In this document: one piece after another, positions 1-6,987 of the stretch
Position numbering within the stretch: position 1 is the stretch's first letter
Layout: each line of letters opens with the position of its first letter
Assembly (NCBI GenBank): GCA_019241095.1
Contig: JAFAXJ010000676.1
Location: 1 to 7,905, forward strand
Length of the DNA: 7,905 nucleotides
From: Verrucomicrobiota bacterium
Lineage (GTDB): Bacteria > Verrucomicrobiota > Verrucomicrobiia > Chthoniobacterales > JAFAMB01
Direction of reading: 5' to 3'
Position numbers and translations under genes: made by a program
Notes under the pieces: generated by a model
Databases searched by the model: none
Told to the model about the DNA's origin: nothing
What the model saw: only the letters and a program-made list of their open reading frames with translations

Positions 1-381
1 CACCATGAAGAACAAGGGGATCTGGACGATCTGGAAGGGTACCAACATTCCAGTTAATAAAAAGAAATAGATAAACCTACTCCAGCTGCCCCGCACGTAG
101 GCTAGAGGATAGCCGGCGGTAGCGCCGATTGCGATGGACAGAACCACAGCAGGTGCCGTGATTGCGAAGGAGTTAAAAAAGCTCCGTCCCATGCGCTCTA
201 AGGCGATTGAGAAATTCTCTATGTAAGGTCTGGCTGGAATCGATAGTACACGGGTTATCTCGTTCGGCGATTTGAGCGAGGTCAGGATTGCGATAAAGAG
301 CGGCGTCAAGAAGACAACAGCTGTGAATACCAGGATAGTGTACGGGAACGCACTCCTCTTGATGCTGCCGGGCTGTGACAT
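1..381 (-). CDS. CUT1 ABC transporter permease, MalG type (partial, C-terminus off the window)
   Basis: This is an inner-membrane permease subunit of a carbohydrate-type ABC importer. Only the first 127 residues are present, and the frame runs open through position 1. Reading from ATG at 381 gives MSQPGSIKRSAFPYT, then a hydrophobic first membrane span at about residues 14-36. A periplasmic loop follows (LSIPARPYIENFSIALERMG), then the family landmark FFNSFAIT, a second span, and the AGYPLAYVRG turn that matches the 'aaYalaR' region of MalG-type permeases. The third span ends in GMLVPFQIVQIPLFF, like the usual 'mmiP' stretch. The EAA loop that contacts the ATPase lies beyond the edge. The start codon overlaps the stop of the upstream permease by one base (TGATG), so the two are translationally coupled. 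The family call is firm; the substrate cannot be read from it. Confidence 0.93.
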   Translation of the reverse strand, partial: MSQPGSIKRSAFPYTILVFTAVVFLTPLFIAILTSLKSPNEITRVLSIPARPYIENFSIALERMGRSFFNSFAITAPAVVLSIAIGATAGYPLAYVRGSWSRFIYFFLLTGMLVPFQIVQIPLFFMV

Positions 382-1355
382 CACTCGGCCTCACGGTGTT
401 GGACACGCAACGACATATAGTAGATATAAGGTAGGATGATCACTCCTGCGATTAGCAGCAAATAGACCGCGATAGCACTCGCTCTTCCCATTTCAAAACG
501 CCCAAAAGCGACATCATACATCTGTGTAGCCAATACCTCCGATGCGTGGGCGGGGCCGCCGTTAGTCATTGCCCAGACGATGTCGAACAACCGCATGGCA
601 TCGATTGCAGACATGCCGAGGACAATGATCGTAGAGGGCCAGAGCAGAGGAAAGCTTATCTTCCAGAAAACCTGCCACGCTGTCGCACCTTCGATGCGTG
701 CAGCCTCGATGCAGTCAACCGGGATATTGCGCAAGCCAGAAAAAAACACCAGGAAGGCAAAGCCGGTTGTCCACCAGAGCACCGCGCCCATAATGGCGAA
801 ATTAACTACATGAGGGTCGCCTAACCAATTTTGCGCAGCCCAGCTCAGTCCGAATGTTTCAAGGAATCTAGTCAAGAGCCCATTTGTGGGCTCATACATC
901 CAACGCCAAATAGCGGCCACGGCAACGGCCGGAATAGTGAAGGGCAAAAAGAAAATGATCCGGAAAAATCCTTCTCCTTTCAGCCCTCTATCGAGGATAG
1001 CAGCCAGTGTCAGGCCTAAGCCTGTCGGTGCTATTAACATGAAGATCAACCAGACGATGTTGTTTAGCAGAGCGTGGTAGAATCGCGGTTCGAAAAGCAA
1101 GGCAGAATAGTTTTGCAAGCCGATGAAATGTTTGGTCTTCGAAACTCCGTCCCAATTGAAGAGTGATAGGTAGAAAGTCGAAAAAATTGGAATGACGTAG
1201 AAGATTACGAAGATGCTAATCGGCAAAGCCAACAATAAGAGGTGTGTCGCCCTGATCCCGGATAACTCGAAGCGACTTGCCTTTTGAGAAGATGTTTTGC
1301 TTGGGCTACGGACACAGTTCCTAGGCGAACCGGCGTGCGCCTTTAAACCTACCAT
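381..1355 (-). CDS. CUT1 ABC transporter permease, MalF/UgpA type
   Basis: Membrane permease of 324 residues, a normal length for the six-span MalF/UgpA group, and partner of the downstream MalG-type permease. A polar N-terminal tail of about 37 residues precedes the first span (about 38-63). Next come the loop with SLFNWDGVSK and an F-IGL-NY segment at about 77-83, both typical of the family. The cytoplasmic EAA loop is clear at residues 217-238: EAARIEGATAW, with G223, then the ISFPLL ending. It docks to the ATPase. After it come LFDIVWAMTNGGPAHASEVL and a last span near 295-313, also typical. The ATG lies inside the end of the binding-protein gene (7-nt overlap, ATGGTAG) with no good ribosome site, so translation probably depends on coupling. 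The tail is longer than usual, and a start further in cannot be excluded. Confidence 0.96.
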   Translation of the reverse strand: MVGLKAHAGSPRNCVRSPSKTSSQKASRFELSGIRATHLLLLALPISIFVIFYVIPIFSTFYLSLFNWDGVSKTKHFIGLQNYSALLFEPRFYHALLNNIVWLIFMLIAPTGLGLTLAAILDRGLKGEGFFRIIFFLPFTIPAVAVAAIWRWMYEPTNGLLTRFLETFGLSWAAQNWLGDPHVVNFAIMGAVLWWTTGFAFLVFFSGLRNIPVDCIEAARIEGATAWQVFWKISFPLLWPSTIIVLGMSAIDAMRLFDIVWAMTNGGPAHASEVLATQMYDVAFGRFEMGRASAIAVYLLLIAGVIILPYIYYMSLRVQHREAE

Positions 1356-2623
1356 TTCGTATAGGCGTTAGCGCTCAAAGCTTCCTTTCGGAGAGGCTCT
1401 AATGTCGAGATCATTTCCTTCTCGGTGTTGTCCGAAGGATCGATAGCGAATCGCTCGATCTGGTTACCAAGCTCAGAGCCGACATTTGTCGGCAGCAGGA
1501 AGAAGAGATTTGGCAGTACCGCATTGGCCTTAGAGGCAGCAACAAGCTGTTTCGCGAACTTCGCCCCAGCGTAGTCATACACGGAGGGATCTACATTCAC
1601 ATTCGGAGCTAGCGACCCTTTTAGGACGGCAAACGTCTGCTGTCCTTCGACGCTGGACGCCGCCGTAATGAACTTTTCAGCAGCTTCTACGCTCGCCTTT
1701 GGTCCTTCCGGAACTGCGAACACGTCCATCTGAAAGATTACCTTACCTTCGGTGCCCGGCGCCGGGAAAACGTCGAACTGCTTGCCCGCCTCGAACCCCG
1801 CATGCTTGAAATATCCTGCAACCCAAATTCCCATCATGACCATTCCAGTGTTGCCGTTAATCACGTCATCGGCGGCTTGCGTCCAGGTTTTACCGCTCCA
1901 GTTTTTGGCGTAGCTTTTCACCATCGTGTTGCGATAGAGATCGAGGGCTTTTCGGAATTCAGGGCCGTCGAAAGCTAATTCCCCGTTGGCAATCTTGTAG
2001 TAGCCATCGATGCCTACCGTGGACACGAGCGCGGCGTAGAAATTGTAAAGACTCCAAAACGGACCTCCTGCGTTGCCGAGCGGTTGGATGCCAGCTTTCC
2101 GCAGGGCGTCACAGGTAGAAACTAGGCCGTTCCAATCAGTAGGCGGCGTCAGCCCTATCTTCGCAAAGATCGCTTTATTGTAGAATACGTTGTTAATCAG
2201 CGAAAAATCGTACGGAACCCCATACGGAACACCGGCAATTTTGACAACCCGTTGCACCCCCTCGGGAAATATTTGATCACCGTGGATCTTGTTCCAGATA
2301 TCGGTGAGCGGATGAAGACGGCCGCCTTCTACGAAGGTCTTGAGCTCAGAGGCCATGGAGCTTTGGTAAACAGCAGGAGGTTTGCCGCCCAAAAACGCGG
2401 TTTGTAATTGGCGGCGCATCTCAATGACATTTCCTGGAATGATGCGTCCAATGATCTGAGCGTCCGGGTTCTGTTTATTGGCATAGCTGATCAGAGCGTT
2501 GATTCCGGCCAGTTCAGAACCCGCAGCATAATAATGCCACAGCTCATAGGTGCTTTGAGCACCAACGGAAGCGAAGCCCCCAAAGAAGGCTGCAACCAGA
2601 CATATCCATTTCAGCTTGTACAT
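1349..2623 (-). CDS. Extracellular solute-binding protein, family 1 (CUT1 importer)
   Basis: Periplasmic substrate receptor of the importer, 424 residues, usual for the group. A Sec signal peptide is visible: K3 and K5, a hydrophobic core at about 6-18, and VGA before Q23 as the likely cleavage site. The mature protein starts with YELWHYYAAGSE, the first strand and ligand loop of these proteins. Family landmarks follow: PPAVYQSSMASELKTF, GVPYGVPYDFSLINNVFYNK, an FAKIGLTPPTDWNGL segment, AGIQPLGNAGG, GMVMMGIWVAGYF and VFPAPGT. All fit binding proteins for sugars or sugar-like oligomers. It is the first gene of the leftward operon, and a GAGG ribosome site sits 4 nt before the ATG. Aromatic residues (W26, Y28, Y29 and the W's later) suit carbohydrate stacking, but the substrate is not determined. 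Given the neighbouring peptidase-type genes, a glycopeptide-like or amide-bearing ligand is possible (inference). Confidence 0.96.
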   Translation of the reverse strand: MYKLKWICLVAAFFGGFASVGAQSTYELWHYYAAGSELAGINALISYANKQNPDAQIIGRIIPGNVIEMRRQLQTAFLGGKPPAVYQSSMASELKTFVEGGRLHPLTDIWNKIHGDQIFPEGVQRVVKIAGVPYGVPYDFSLINNVFYNKAIFAKIGLTPPTDWNGLVSTCDALRKAGIQPLGNAGGPFWSLYNFYAALVSTVGIDGYYKIANGELAFDGPEFRKALDLYRNTMVKSYAKNWSGKTWTQAADDVINGNTGMVMMGIWVAGYFKHAGFEAGKQFDVFPAPGTEGKVIFQMDVFAVPEGPKASVEAAEKFITAASSVEGQQTFAVLKGSLAPNVNVDPSVYDYAGAKFAKQLVAASKANAVLPNLFFLLPTNVGSELGNQIERFAIDPSDNTEKEMISTLEPLRKEALSANAYTKW

Positions 2624-2627
2624 TTTG

Positions 2628-2631
2628 CCTC
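2628..2631 (-). promoter_or_regulatory. Ribosome binding site of the solute-binding protein gene
   Basis: On the minus strand the sequence reads GCGAGGCAAAATG, so GAGG lies 4 nt before the ATG at 2623. The spacing is slightly short but this is the best Shine-Dalgarno match near any start in the window. It supports ATG 2623 as the true start, as does the signal peptide that begins there. Confidence 0.6.
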
Positions 2632-2670
2632 GCTTTTTTCTACGGTCTTTCTCTGCGGCTGACTTCTCTC

Positions 2671-2700
2671 GGTATACATCAAAAATTTGTCTGTGGGCAA
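2671..2700 (-). promoter_or_regulatory. Possible promoter of the ABC importer operon
   Basis: On the minus strand TTGCCC (2700-2695) and TATACC (2676-2671) are separated by 18 nt. Each matches four of six bases of the sigma-70 boxes. The start of transcription would be near 2664, giving a leader of about 40 nt before the binding-protein ATG. This is only a by-eye match in an AT-rich region; another candidate is the TATAAA at 2766-2761, which has no clear -35. Confidence 0.25.
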
Positions 2701-2849
2701 GAAAAACTGCTTGTGATCTGATCGGTTGACACTTTGCGCCTGTCGTCTTTTCTTACTTTTTTTATAAGAGGATGCACTCCGACGGCTATTTTGATGGGTT
2801 CGGATCACCTCAAAGATCAATCTACTCTGGCCATCGCCGGCAGCATTGC

Positions 2850-2879
2850 TTGACAGCCTGCGTGTAGTTCCACTTTATT
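2850..2879 (+). promoter_or_regulatory. Likely promoter of the ROK-M81-M24 operon
   Basis: TTGACA at 2850-2855 is a perfect -35 box. TTTATT at 2874-2879 follows after 18 nt and matches four of six -10 positions. Transcription would begin near 2886, only about 10 nt before the first possible TTG start (2896) and about 22 nt before the second (2908). The -10 box is inside the inverted-repeat cluster described separately, so a bound repressor would block polymerase directly. Confidence 0.45.
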
Positions 2880-2901
2880 CTCAATCAAAGAATAATTGAG
2901 A
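2875..2901. promoter_or_regulatory. Candidate operator: two interlocked inverted repeats
   Basis: Two inverted repeats with the same 9-nt spacing are interlocked here. TTATTC (2875-2880) pairs with GAATAA (2890-2895). TCTCAAT (2879-2885) pairs with ATTGAGA (2895-2901). The AT-rich TTATT-type half-sites recall the operators of ROK repressors such as NagC and Mlc (recalled, not searched). The cluster covers the -10 box, the predicted transcription start and the first TTG of the ROK gene. That is the position expected for autorepression of the rightward operon. No second copy was seen near the leftward start. Confidence 0.45.
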
Positions 2902-4068
2902 TCAGCCTTGCACAGTACCTCTATCAGGCGGTTCCACGCGAACCAGATCTTTCATGTGATCCGAGTTGAGCCCCAAATCTCCCAGCGGGACATTGTTGCC
3001 AAAACCGGATTCGATAAATCTACTGTTTCCTCAATCGTAAGCCGTTTTTTCGAGTTAGGACTGATAGTAAGAAATCGAAATACAAGCGAGAACCGTCCAG
3101 GCCGTCCAAGCGAGAGCTTGTCAATATCTCCCAATGCCGGGCTTCTGGTTGGCGTACAGATCGAGGCGCAGGCAATCGCATTCGTCGTTACGGGCCTTGA
3201 CGGCATTCCTCTTGCGACACGGCAGCAGAGTTTCGATGGTCAAATCAAGGGTCTTGAAAATATTGTGGAGAATGGCATCGCGCTGACACTTAGCGATTGC
3301 GGGAGAGGCGGCCCTATTCTGGGTGTAGGAGTTTCATTTCCCGGTTTAGTCAGTACTGAAGGTGTTCTTTTGCACGCCCCCGTTCTTAATTGGCATGACA
3401 TTCCTATATTTGAGCTGTTGAGAGCGAAAATCTCGGGACCGCTTTTCCTTGGCAATGACGGTAAGGCCGCAGCAATGGCAGAGCATATGTTTGGAATTTG
3501 CATTAATGAGGATGACTTTATCTACCTGTTCTCAGGTTCAGGCGTAGGCGGTGCATTGTTTCTGGAAGGCCGAATGTATTTGGGTGCGAACGGTCTTGCT
3601 GGCGAACTCGGACACATGAAAGTCGTCCCGCAAGGCAGACTCTGTTCCTGTGGAGCTTCGGGATGTCTCTCCGCCTATTTGTCTGAACCGGCACTCACAG
3701 AGGAAATTCGCAGCATCACCGGTCAGCCGGTTTTCTCATTTAGAGAAGTTCTCCGCCGAGCTGATCGCGCCGATTCAGCTGTGCTCGATGTCCTCGAAAA
3801 TGCCGGGCAGGTTCTGGGGTCAGCCATTTCGAGCCTGATCAATATCTTCAATCCTCCTCTGGTGACACTTGGTGGTGACATGTCTCGTGCCGAAGCATTT
3901 TTGCGACCCGCTTTGGAACGCACTCTGCGTCGGCTCGCGCACCCCTCGATACTTGCGAACACTAGAATAAACTTTTCTGAATTATCGGCCCTTAAGCCGT
4001 ATCTAGGTGGTGTTGCGCTTGCTCTCGACGGGGTTACGGGTCTTGACGGGGCGCACGTCCTACCTTAG
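2896..4068 (+). CDS. ROK-family transcriptional repressor (NagC/XylR type)
   Basis: Cytoplasmic sugar-responsive regulator, 390 residues, normal for a ROK repressor. Residues about 11-75 form the winged helix-turn-helix: RRFHANQIFHVIR, ISQRDIVAKTGFDKSTVSSI as the HTH, then GLIVRNR and the wing with RPGRPSESL. The rest is the ROK fold: FLGNDGKAAAMAEHMFG (D188), LFSGSGVGGALFLEGR, and GLAGELGH with the structural zinc site H240, C250, C252 and C257. The kinase-type DxGxT loop is replaced by GVQIEAQ near 86-92, so it should be a repressor, not a sugar kinase. No ATG is available near the N-terminus. TTG 2896 directly follows an in-frame stop. TTG 2908, with GAG 7 nt upstream, is an equally good or better start and also keeps the whole HTH. 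First gene of the rightward operon and divergent from the importer, which it probably also controls (inference). Confidence 0.95.
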   Translation: MRSALHSTSIRRFHANQIFHVIRVEPQISQRDIVAKTGFDKSTVSSIVSRFFELGLIVRNRNTSENRPGRPSESLSISPNAGLLVGVQIEAQAIAFVVTGLDGIPLATRQQSFDGQIKGLENIVENGIALTLSDCGRGGPILGVGVSFPGLVSTEGVLLHAPVLNWHDIPIFELLRAKISGPLFLGNDGKAAAMAEHMFGICINEDDFIYLFSGSGVGGALFLEGRMYLGANGLAGELGHMKVVPQGRLCSCGASGCLSAYLSEPALTEEIRSITGQPVFSFREVLRRADRADSAVLDVLENAGQVLGSAISSLINIFNPPLVTLGGDMSRAEAFLRPALERTLRRLAHPSILANTRINFSELSALKPYLGGVALALDGVTGLDGAHVLP

Positions 4069-4098
4069 CGGCACAGCTCTTGTTCTTTTCAGCCATTC

Positions 4099-5613
4099 AT
4101 GATCAAGCTCCACAATACAATACGAATCGGGATAGTCGGCCTTTCCATAGAAACCATGCTTTCCTCCCCCGGGGTCATTGGGATGGACAGTTTGCAAGAA
4201 TATGGCGCTAAGGATTTTCGCCAGGGCGAGGTATGGATGGTACGTGGGATCCTTGCGAGACTAGACGCCGAGCCCGACGCCTTGGCTGTCCCTCTTTATT
4301 GGGTGACAGCGCTACCTGGGGGCCCGATGACCACCAAAGCCTATCGAGCTGTCAAGACCAAGACTCTACAGCTCATTGAGGAGCAAGGACCTTTCGAAGG
4401 TATTTTGGTCGTCAATCACGGCGCATTGGAGGTCGAAGGCTTAGATCAGGATGCAGATACCGACTTCGTCCTGGCAATTCGACAGCTGGTCGGTGAAAGC
4501 GTTCCGATCGGAGTAGCATTGGATCTCCATGGCGACATGACTCCGGAATTACTGAATGCAACCACGGTCTTGAGTATCCTGCGTACTGCCCCACATCGTG
4601 ATGACAAAGAAACCGGTTATCGCGCAGCTGATCAATTGCTCGAGGTACTCAAAACCGGCATCCAGCCTAAAAAGGCCGCTGTTCGCATCCCAATTCTTTT
4701 GCCGGGAGAGATCGCGGTCACTACAGCGGAGCCCGCAAAGGCACTTTACAATTCACTATCTAGCTACTCAACGAAAGAAGGTGTTCTGGAAGCCAATATC
4801 CTAACCGGCTTTGCTTGGAATGATCGTCCCTGGACGTCGGCTACTGCCATCGTCGTTAGCAAGCGCAGCGCCGAACTCGCGCGTGCGATGGTTTTGGATC
4901 TTGCCGGCCGTATCTGGGCAGAACGCAAAGAATTTCGTCTCCAGATGGAGACTGCAGAAGTCAATGAGGGTCTCGCCCGTGCAGCAAACTGCTCTGAAAA
5001 GCCAGTATTTGTCTCGGATTCGGGCGACAATACCACAGCAGGCGCCGCTGGTGATTTAACCTTTGTGCTGCAAGCAGCACTTGATTTAAAACAGAATGGA
5101 GAAATCGTTATTGCCGGTATCACTGCCCCAACGACTGTCCAGAGGCTATTAGATGCGGGCATAGGGAATAGCATCGAAATTGAATTGGGTCTCGAGCACG
5201 TTTCCCGTCACAAGACTCGCCGCAAAGTTACGGCATTAGTGGAAGCCGGCGGCAAGGAACTCCACCTGCTAGGGTTTCAACCTTATCGTTCCAAGGAAAG
5301 TGCCTGGGCACGTGTGCGTATCGGAAAGATTATCGCAACTTTCCATGCACAGGCCATTGGCATCACTACCCCTAATCATTTTTCGGCCATGGGAATTAGC
5401 CCAACTGCCCATAAAATATACGTCGTTAAGCTGGGTTATTTACATCCCCAACTCGAGGACATTTCGGCGCGCCACATTTTATTGCTTAGTGACGGCACGT
5501 CGCAACTAGACATGACGCGCCTTTCCTGGGCACGATTGGCGCGCCCAATTCATCCTCTTGACCAAAACATGACCTGGAACCCGCACGAAGGGCTCTACGG
5601 GGACAAAGCATAG
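4099..5613 (+). CDS. M81-family metallopeptidase homologue (MlrC-like)
   Basis: Member of the M81/MlrC family (DUF1485 plus MlrC C-terminal domain), 504 residues, usual length. The founding member, MlrC, is a zinc enzyme that cleaves linearised microcystin peptides; most relatives have unknown substrates. Candidate metal or catalytic residues are present in order: E18 in SIETMLSSP, H107 in VVNHGALEVEG, D142 and H144 in VALDLHGDMT, and H166 in RTAPHRDDKETG. The C-terminal domain has DSGDNTTAGAAGDLT at about 307-321, the family's 'D-DN--GGAPGD-T' signature, then AGIGNSIEIELG and HKIYVVKLGYLHP. The N-terminal 'HETNTFSP' motif is altered here, keeping the Glu but not the His. No signal peptide, so cytoplasmic. 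It lies 30 nt after the ROK gene, in the same frame, with no clear ribosome site. It probably hydrolyses an amide bond in the imported compound (inference). Confidence 0.92.
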   Translation: MIKLHNTIRIGIVGLSIETMLSSPGVIGMDSLQEYGAKDFRQGEVWMVRGILARLDAEPDALAVPLYWVTALPGGPMTTKAYRAVKTKTLQLIEEQGPFEGILVVNHGALEVEGLDQDADTDFVLAIRQLVGESVPIGVALDLHGDMTPELLNATTVLSILRTAPHRDDKETGYRAADQLLEVLKTGIQPKKAAVRIPILLPGEIAVTTAEPAKALYNSLSSYSTKEGVLEANILTGFAWNDRPWTSATAIVVSKRSAELARAMVLDLAGRIWAERKEFRLQMETAEVNEGLARAANCSEKPVFVSDSGDNTTAGAAGDLTFVLQAALDLKQNGEIVIAGITAPTTVQRLLDAGIGNSIEIELGLEHVSRHKTRRKVTALVEAGGKELHLLGFQPYRSKESAWARVRIGKIIATFHAQAIGITTPNHFSAMGISPTAHKIYVVKLGYLHPQLEDISARHILLLSDGTSQLDMTRLSWARLARPIHPLDQNMTWNPHEGLYGDKA

Positions 5614-5622
5614 TAACGTACA

Positions 5623-6987
5623 ATGTCAGTCATTCTTAAGCAGGTAGGCCTCCCGGAATTTGGTTCTGGCGGCGAGCAACCGGTGATCCCAGACAACACG
5701 TATGAGGTGCGCGCCAATTCAGCTTATGATCGCGCCGGCACAGACTGGCTTGCGGTCTATGCTGACCGTGAGCATTTCGGTAACATCGTCTTTCTAAGTG
5801 GCTTCGAGCCCCGTTTTGAAGAAGCCTTTCTCCTGCTCGGCCCGCAGCGCAAACGTGTATTGATCACGGGCAACGAGTCAGAAAGTTACGCCGTGATCGC
5901 GCGACTGCCTGGTTTAACGGTACTGCGCAGCCAGACCTTGAGTCTGATGGCTCAGGATCGCACCCAGCACCCTCGCCTGATTGACCGCTTGCGCGATGCG
6001 GGCATCAAGCCGCGAAATACGATTGGCTTGGTTGGATGGAAATATCTCGAGCCGGAAGAGGACGAGAATCATGCAACCGGCTTTTTCGTGCCATCAGTCT
6101 ACGTACAAATGTTCGCGCGTTTGGAAGAATCTCAGGACGCGCTTAGGGACTGTACCTCCATTCTGATGCACCCGGAAACCGGGCTCCGCGCCATACTCGA
6201 TGCCGATCAGATTGCCGCTTTCGAATGGGCGTCGACACGTTGCTCGCTGGCGCTCTGGCACATTGTTTCCGGCGTTCGTGAAGGCGACACAGAATTCGAT
6301 GCGGTTGCCCGCATGGGGTATTGTGGTGATCCACTTGCTATTCATACAATACTCGCTTCATCAGCTCCCGGCGAACCTGTCATCGGGCTTCGCAGCCCTA
6401 CCGGTAGAAAGCTCCGACGCGGAGATGGAGTGACAGCCGCAGTAGGGTTTTGGGGTGGTCTTTCATCTCGCGCAGGGCTTTTTGATACGGACAATGACGA
6501 TTTTCTTGAACTGGCGAAGGCGTATTTTGACGCGCTGATCACATGGTATGAAATCGCCGATGTCGGAGTTAGCGGCGGAGAATTGCATTCGGCGGTGACC
6601 GATAAGCTTGCATCGGGCGGACTTCAATCCGCCCTTAACCCAGGACACCTGACAGGGCACGAGGAATGGATGCACACTCCTGTGCGCCCACGTTCCTCCG
6701 AAAGACTGCGCTCGGGTATGCCGTTTCAAATCGACGTCATTCCGACACCAATACCAGAAGGCCAATGCCTGAATTGCGAGGATCCGGTAACTTTCGCAGA
6801 TGCAGGGTTACGTGATGAAATTAAGAAGAAACATCCAGATTGCTTTAATCGTATCGAGGCCCGCCGCTCATTTATGCGTATTCGGCTAGGTGTAGACGTT
6901 AAACCGAGTATTTTGCCGCTTTCCTCAACACCGCTTTATTTGCCTCCGTTTTGGCTAAAACCGAATCATGTGCTAGTTCGCGACTGA
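5623..6987 (+). CDS. M24-family (Xaa-Pro peptidase/creatinase-fold) protein with a degenerate metal site
   Basis: A 454-residue protein of the aminopeptidase P/creatinase family. Residues about 35-185 form the creatinase N-terminal domain (DWLAVYADREHFGNIVFLSG). From about 190 the pita-bread domain follows, ending in a FMRIRLGVDVKPSILPLSS / YLPPFWL tail as in bacterial relatives. Of the five M24 metal ligands, H342 (in NPGHLTGHEEWMHTP) and the last Glu, E386 (in NCEDPV), are recognisable. The next-to-last Glu position is D371 (FQIDVIP). Both aspartates seem lost: 'GDxvxvDxG' reads GDGVTAAVG (A273), and the 'GYxsD' position falls at about R283/A284. Dimetal hydrolysis is therefore doubtful; creatinase itself works on this fold without metal, and other M24 members are pseudo-enzymes. 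The gene starts 9 nt after the M81 gene and has no clear ribosome site. Cytoplasmic, no signal peptide. Confidence 0.9.
   Translation: MSVILKQVGLPEFGSGGEQPVIPDNTYEVRANSAYDRAGTDWLAVYADREHFGNIVFLSGFEPRFEEAFLLLGPQRKRVLITGNESESYAVIARLPGLTVLRSQTLSLMAQDRTQHPRLIDRLRDAGIKPRNTIGLVGWKYLEPEEDENHATGFFVPSVYVQMFARLEESQDALRDCTSILMHPETGLRAILDADQIAAFEWASTRCSLALWHIVSGVREGDTEFDAVARMGYCGDPLAIHTILASSAPGEPVIGLRSPTGRKLRRGDGVTAAVGFWGGLSSRAGLFDTDNDDFLELAKAYFDALITWYEIADVGVSGGELHSAVTDKLASGGLQSALNPGHLTGHEEWMHTPVRPRSSERLRSGMPFQIDVIPTPIPEGQCLNCEDPVTFADAGLRDEIKKKHPDCFNRIEARRSFMRIRLGVDVKPSILPLSSTPLYLPPFWLKPNHVLVRD

Noticed and set aside
173..406. Minus-strand open frame of 77 codons at the left edge
   Set aside because: It is out of frame with the MalG-type permease, which reads cleanly from 381 through position 1 with family motifs.
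2611..2820. Small minus-strand frame (69 codons) upstream of the binding-protein gene
   Set aside because: It is rich in Lys, Arg and Ser, fills the divergent promoter region and overlaps the true start of the binding protein. No family resemblance.
2896..4068. ROK protein as a sugar kinase
   Set aside because: It has an N-terminal winged helix and lacks the DxGxT phosphate-binding loop, so a repressor role is far more likely.
4764..5174. Minus-strand open frame of 136 codons inside the M81 gene
   Set aside because: It is antisense to conserved M81 sequence, has no domain and has no ribosome site. It is a shadow of the real gene.
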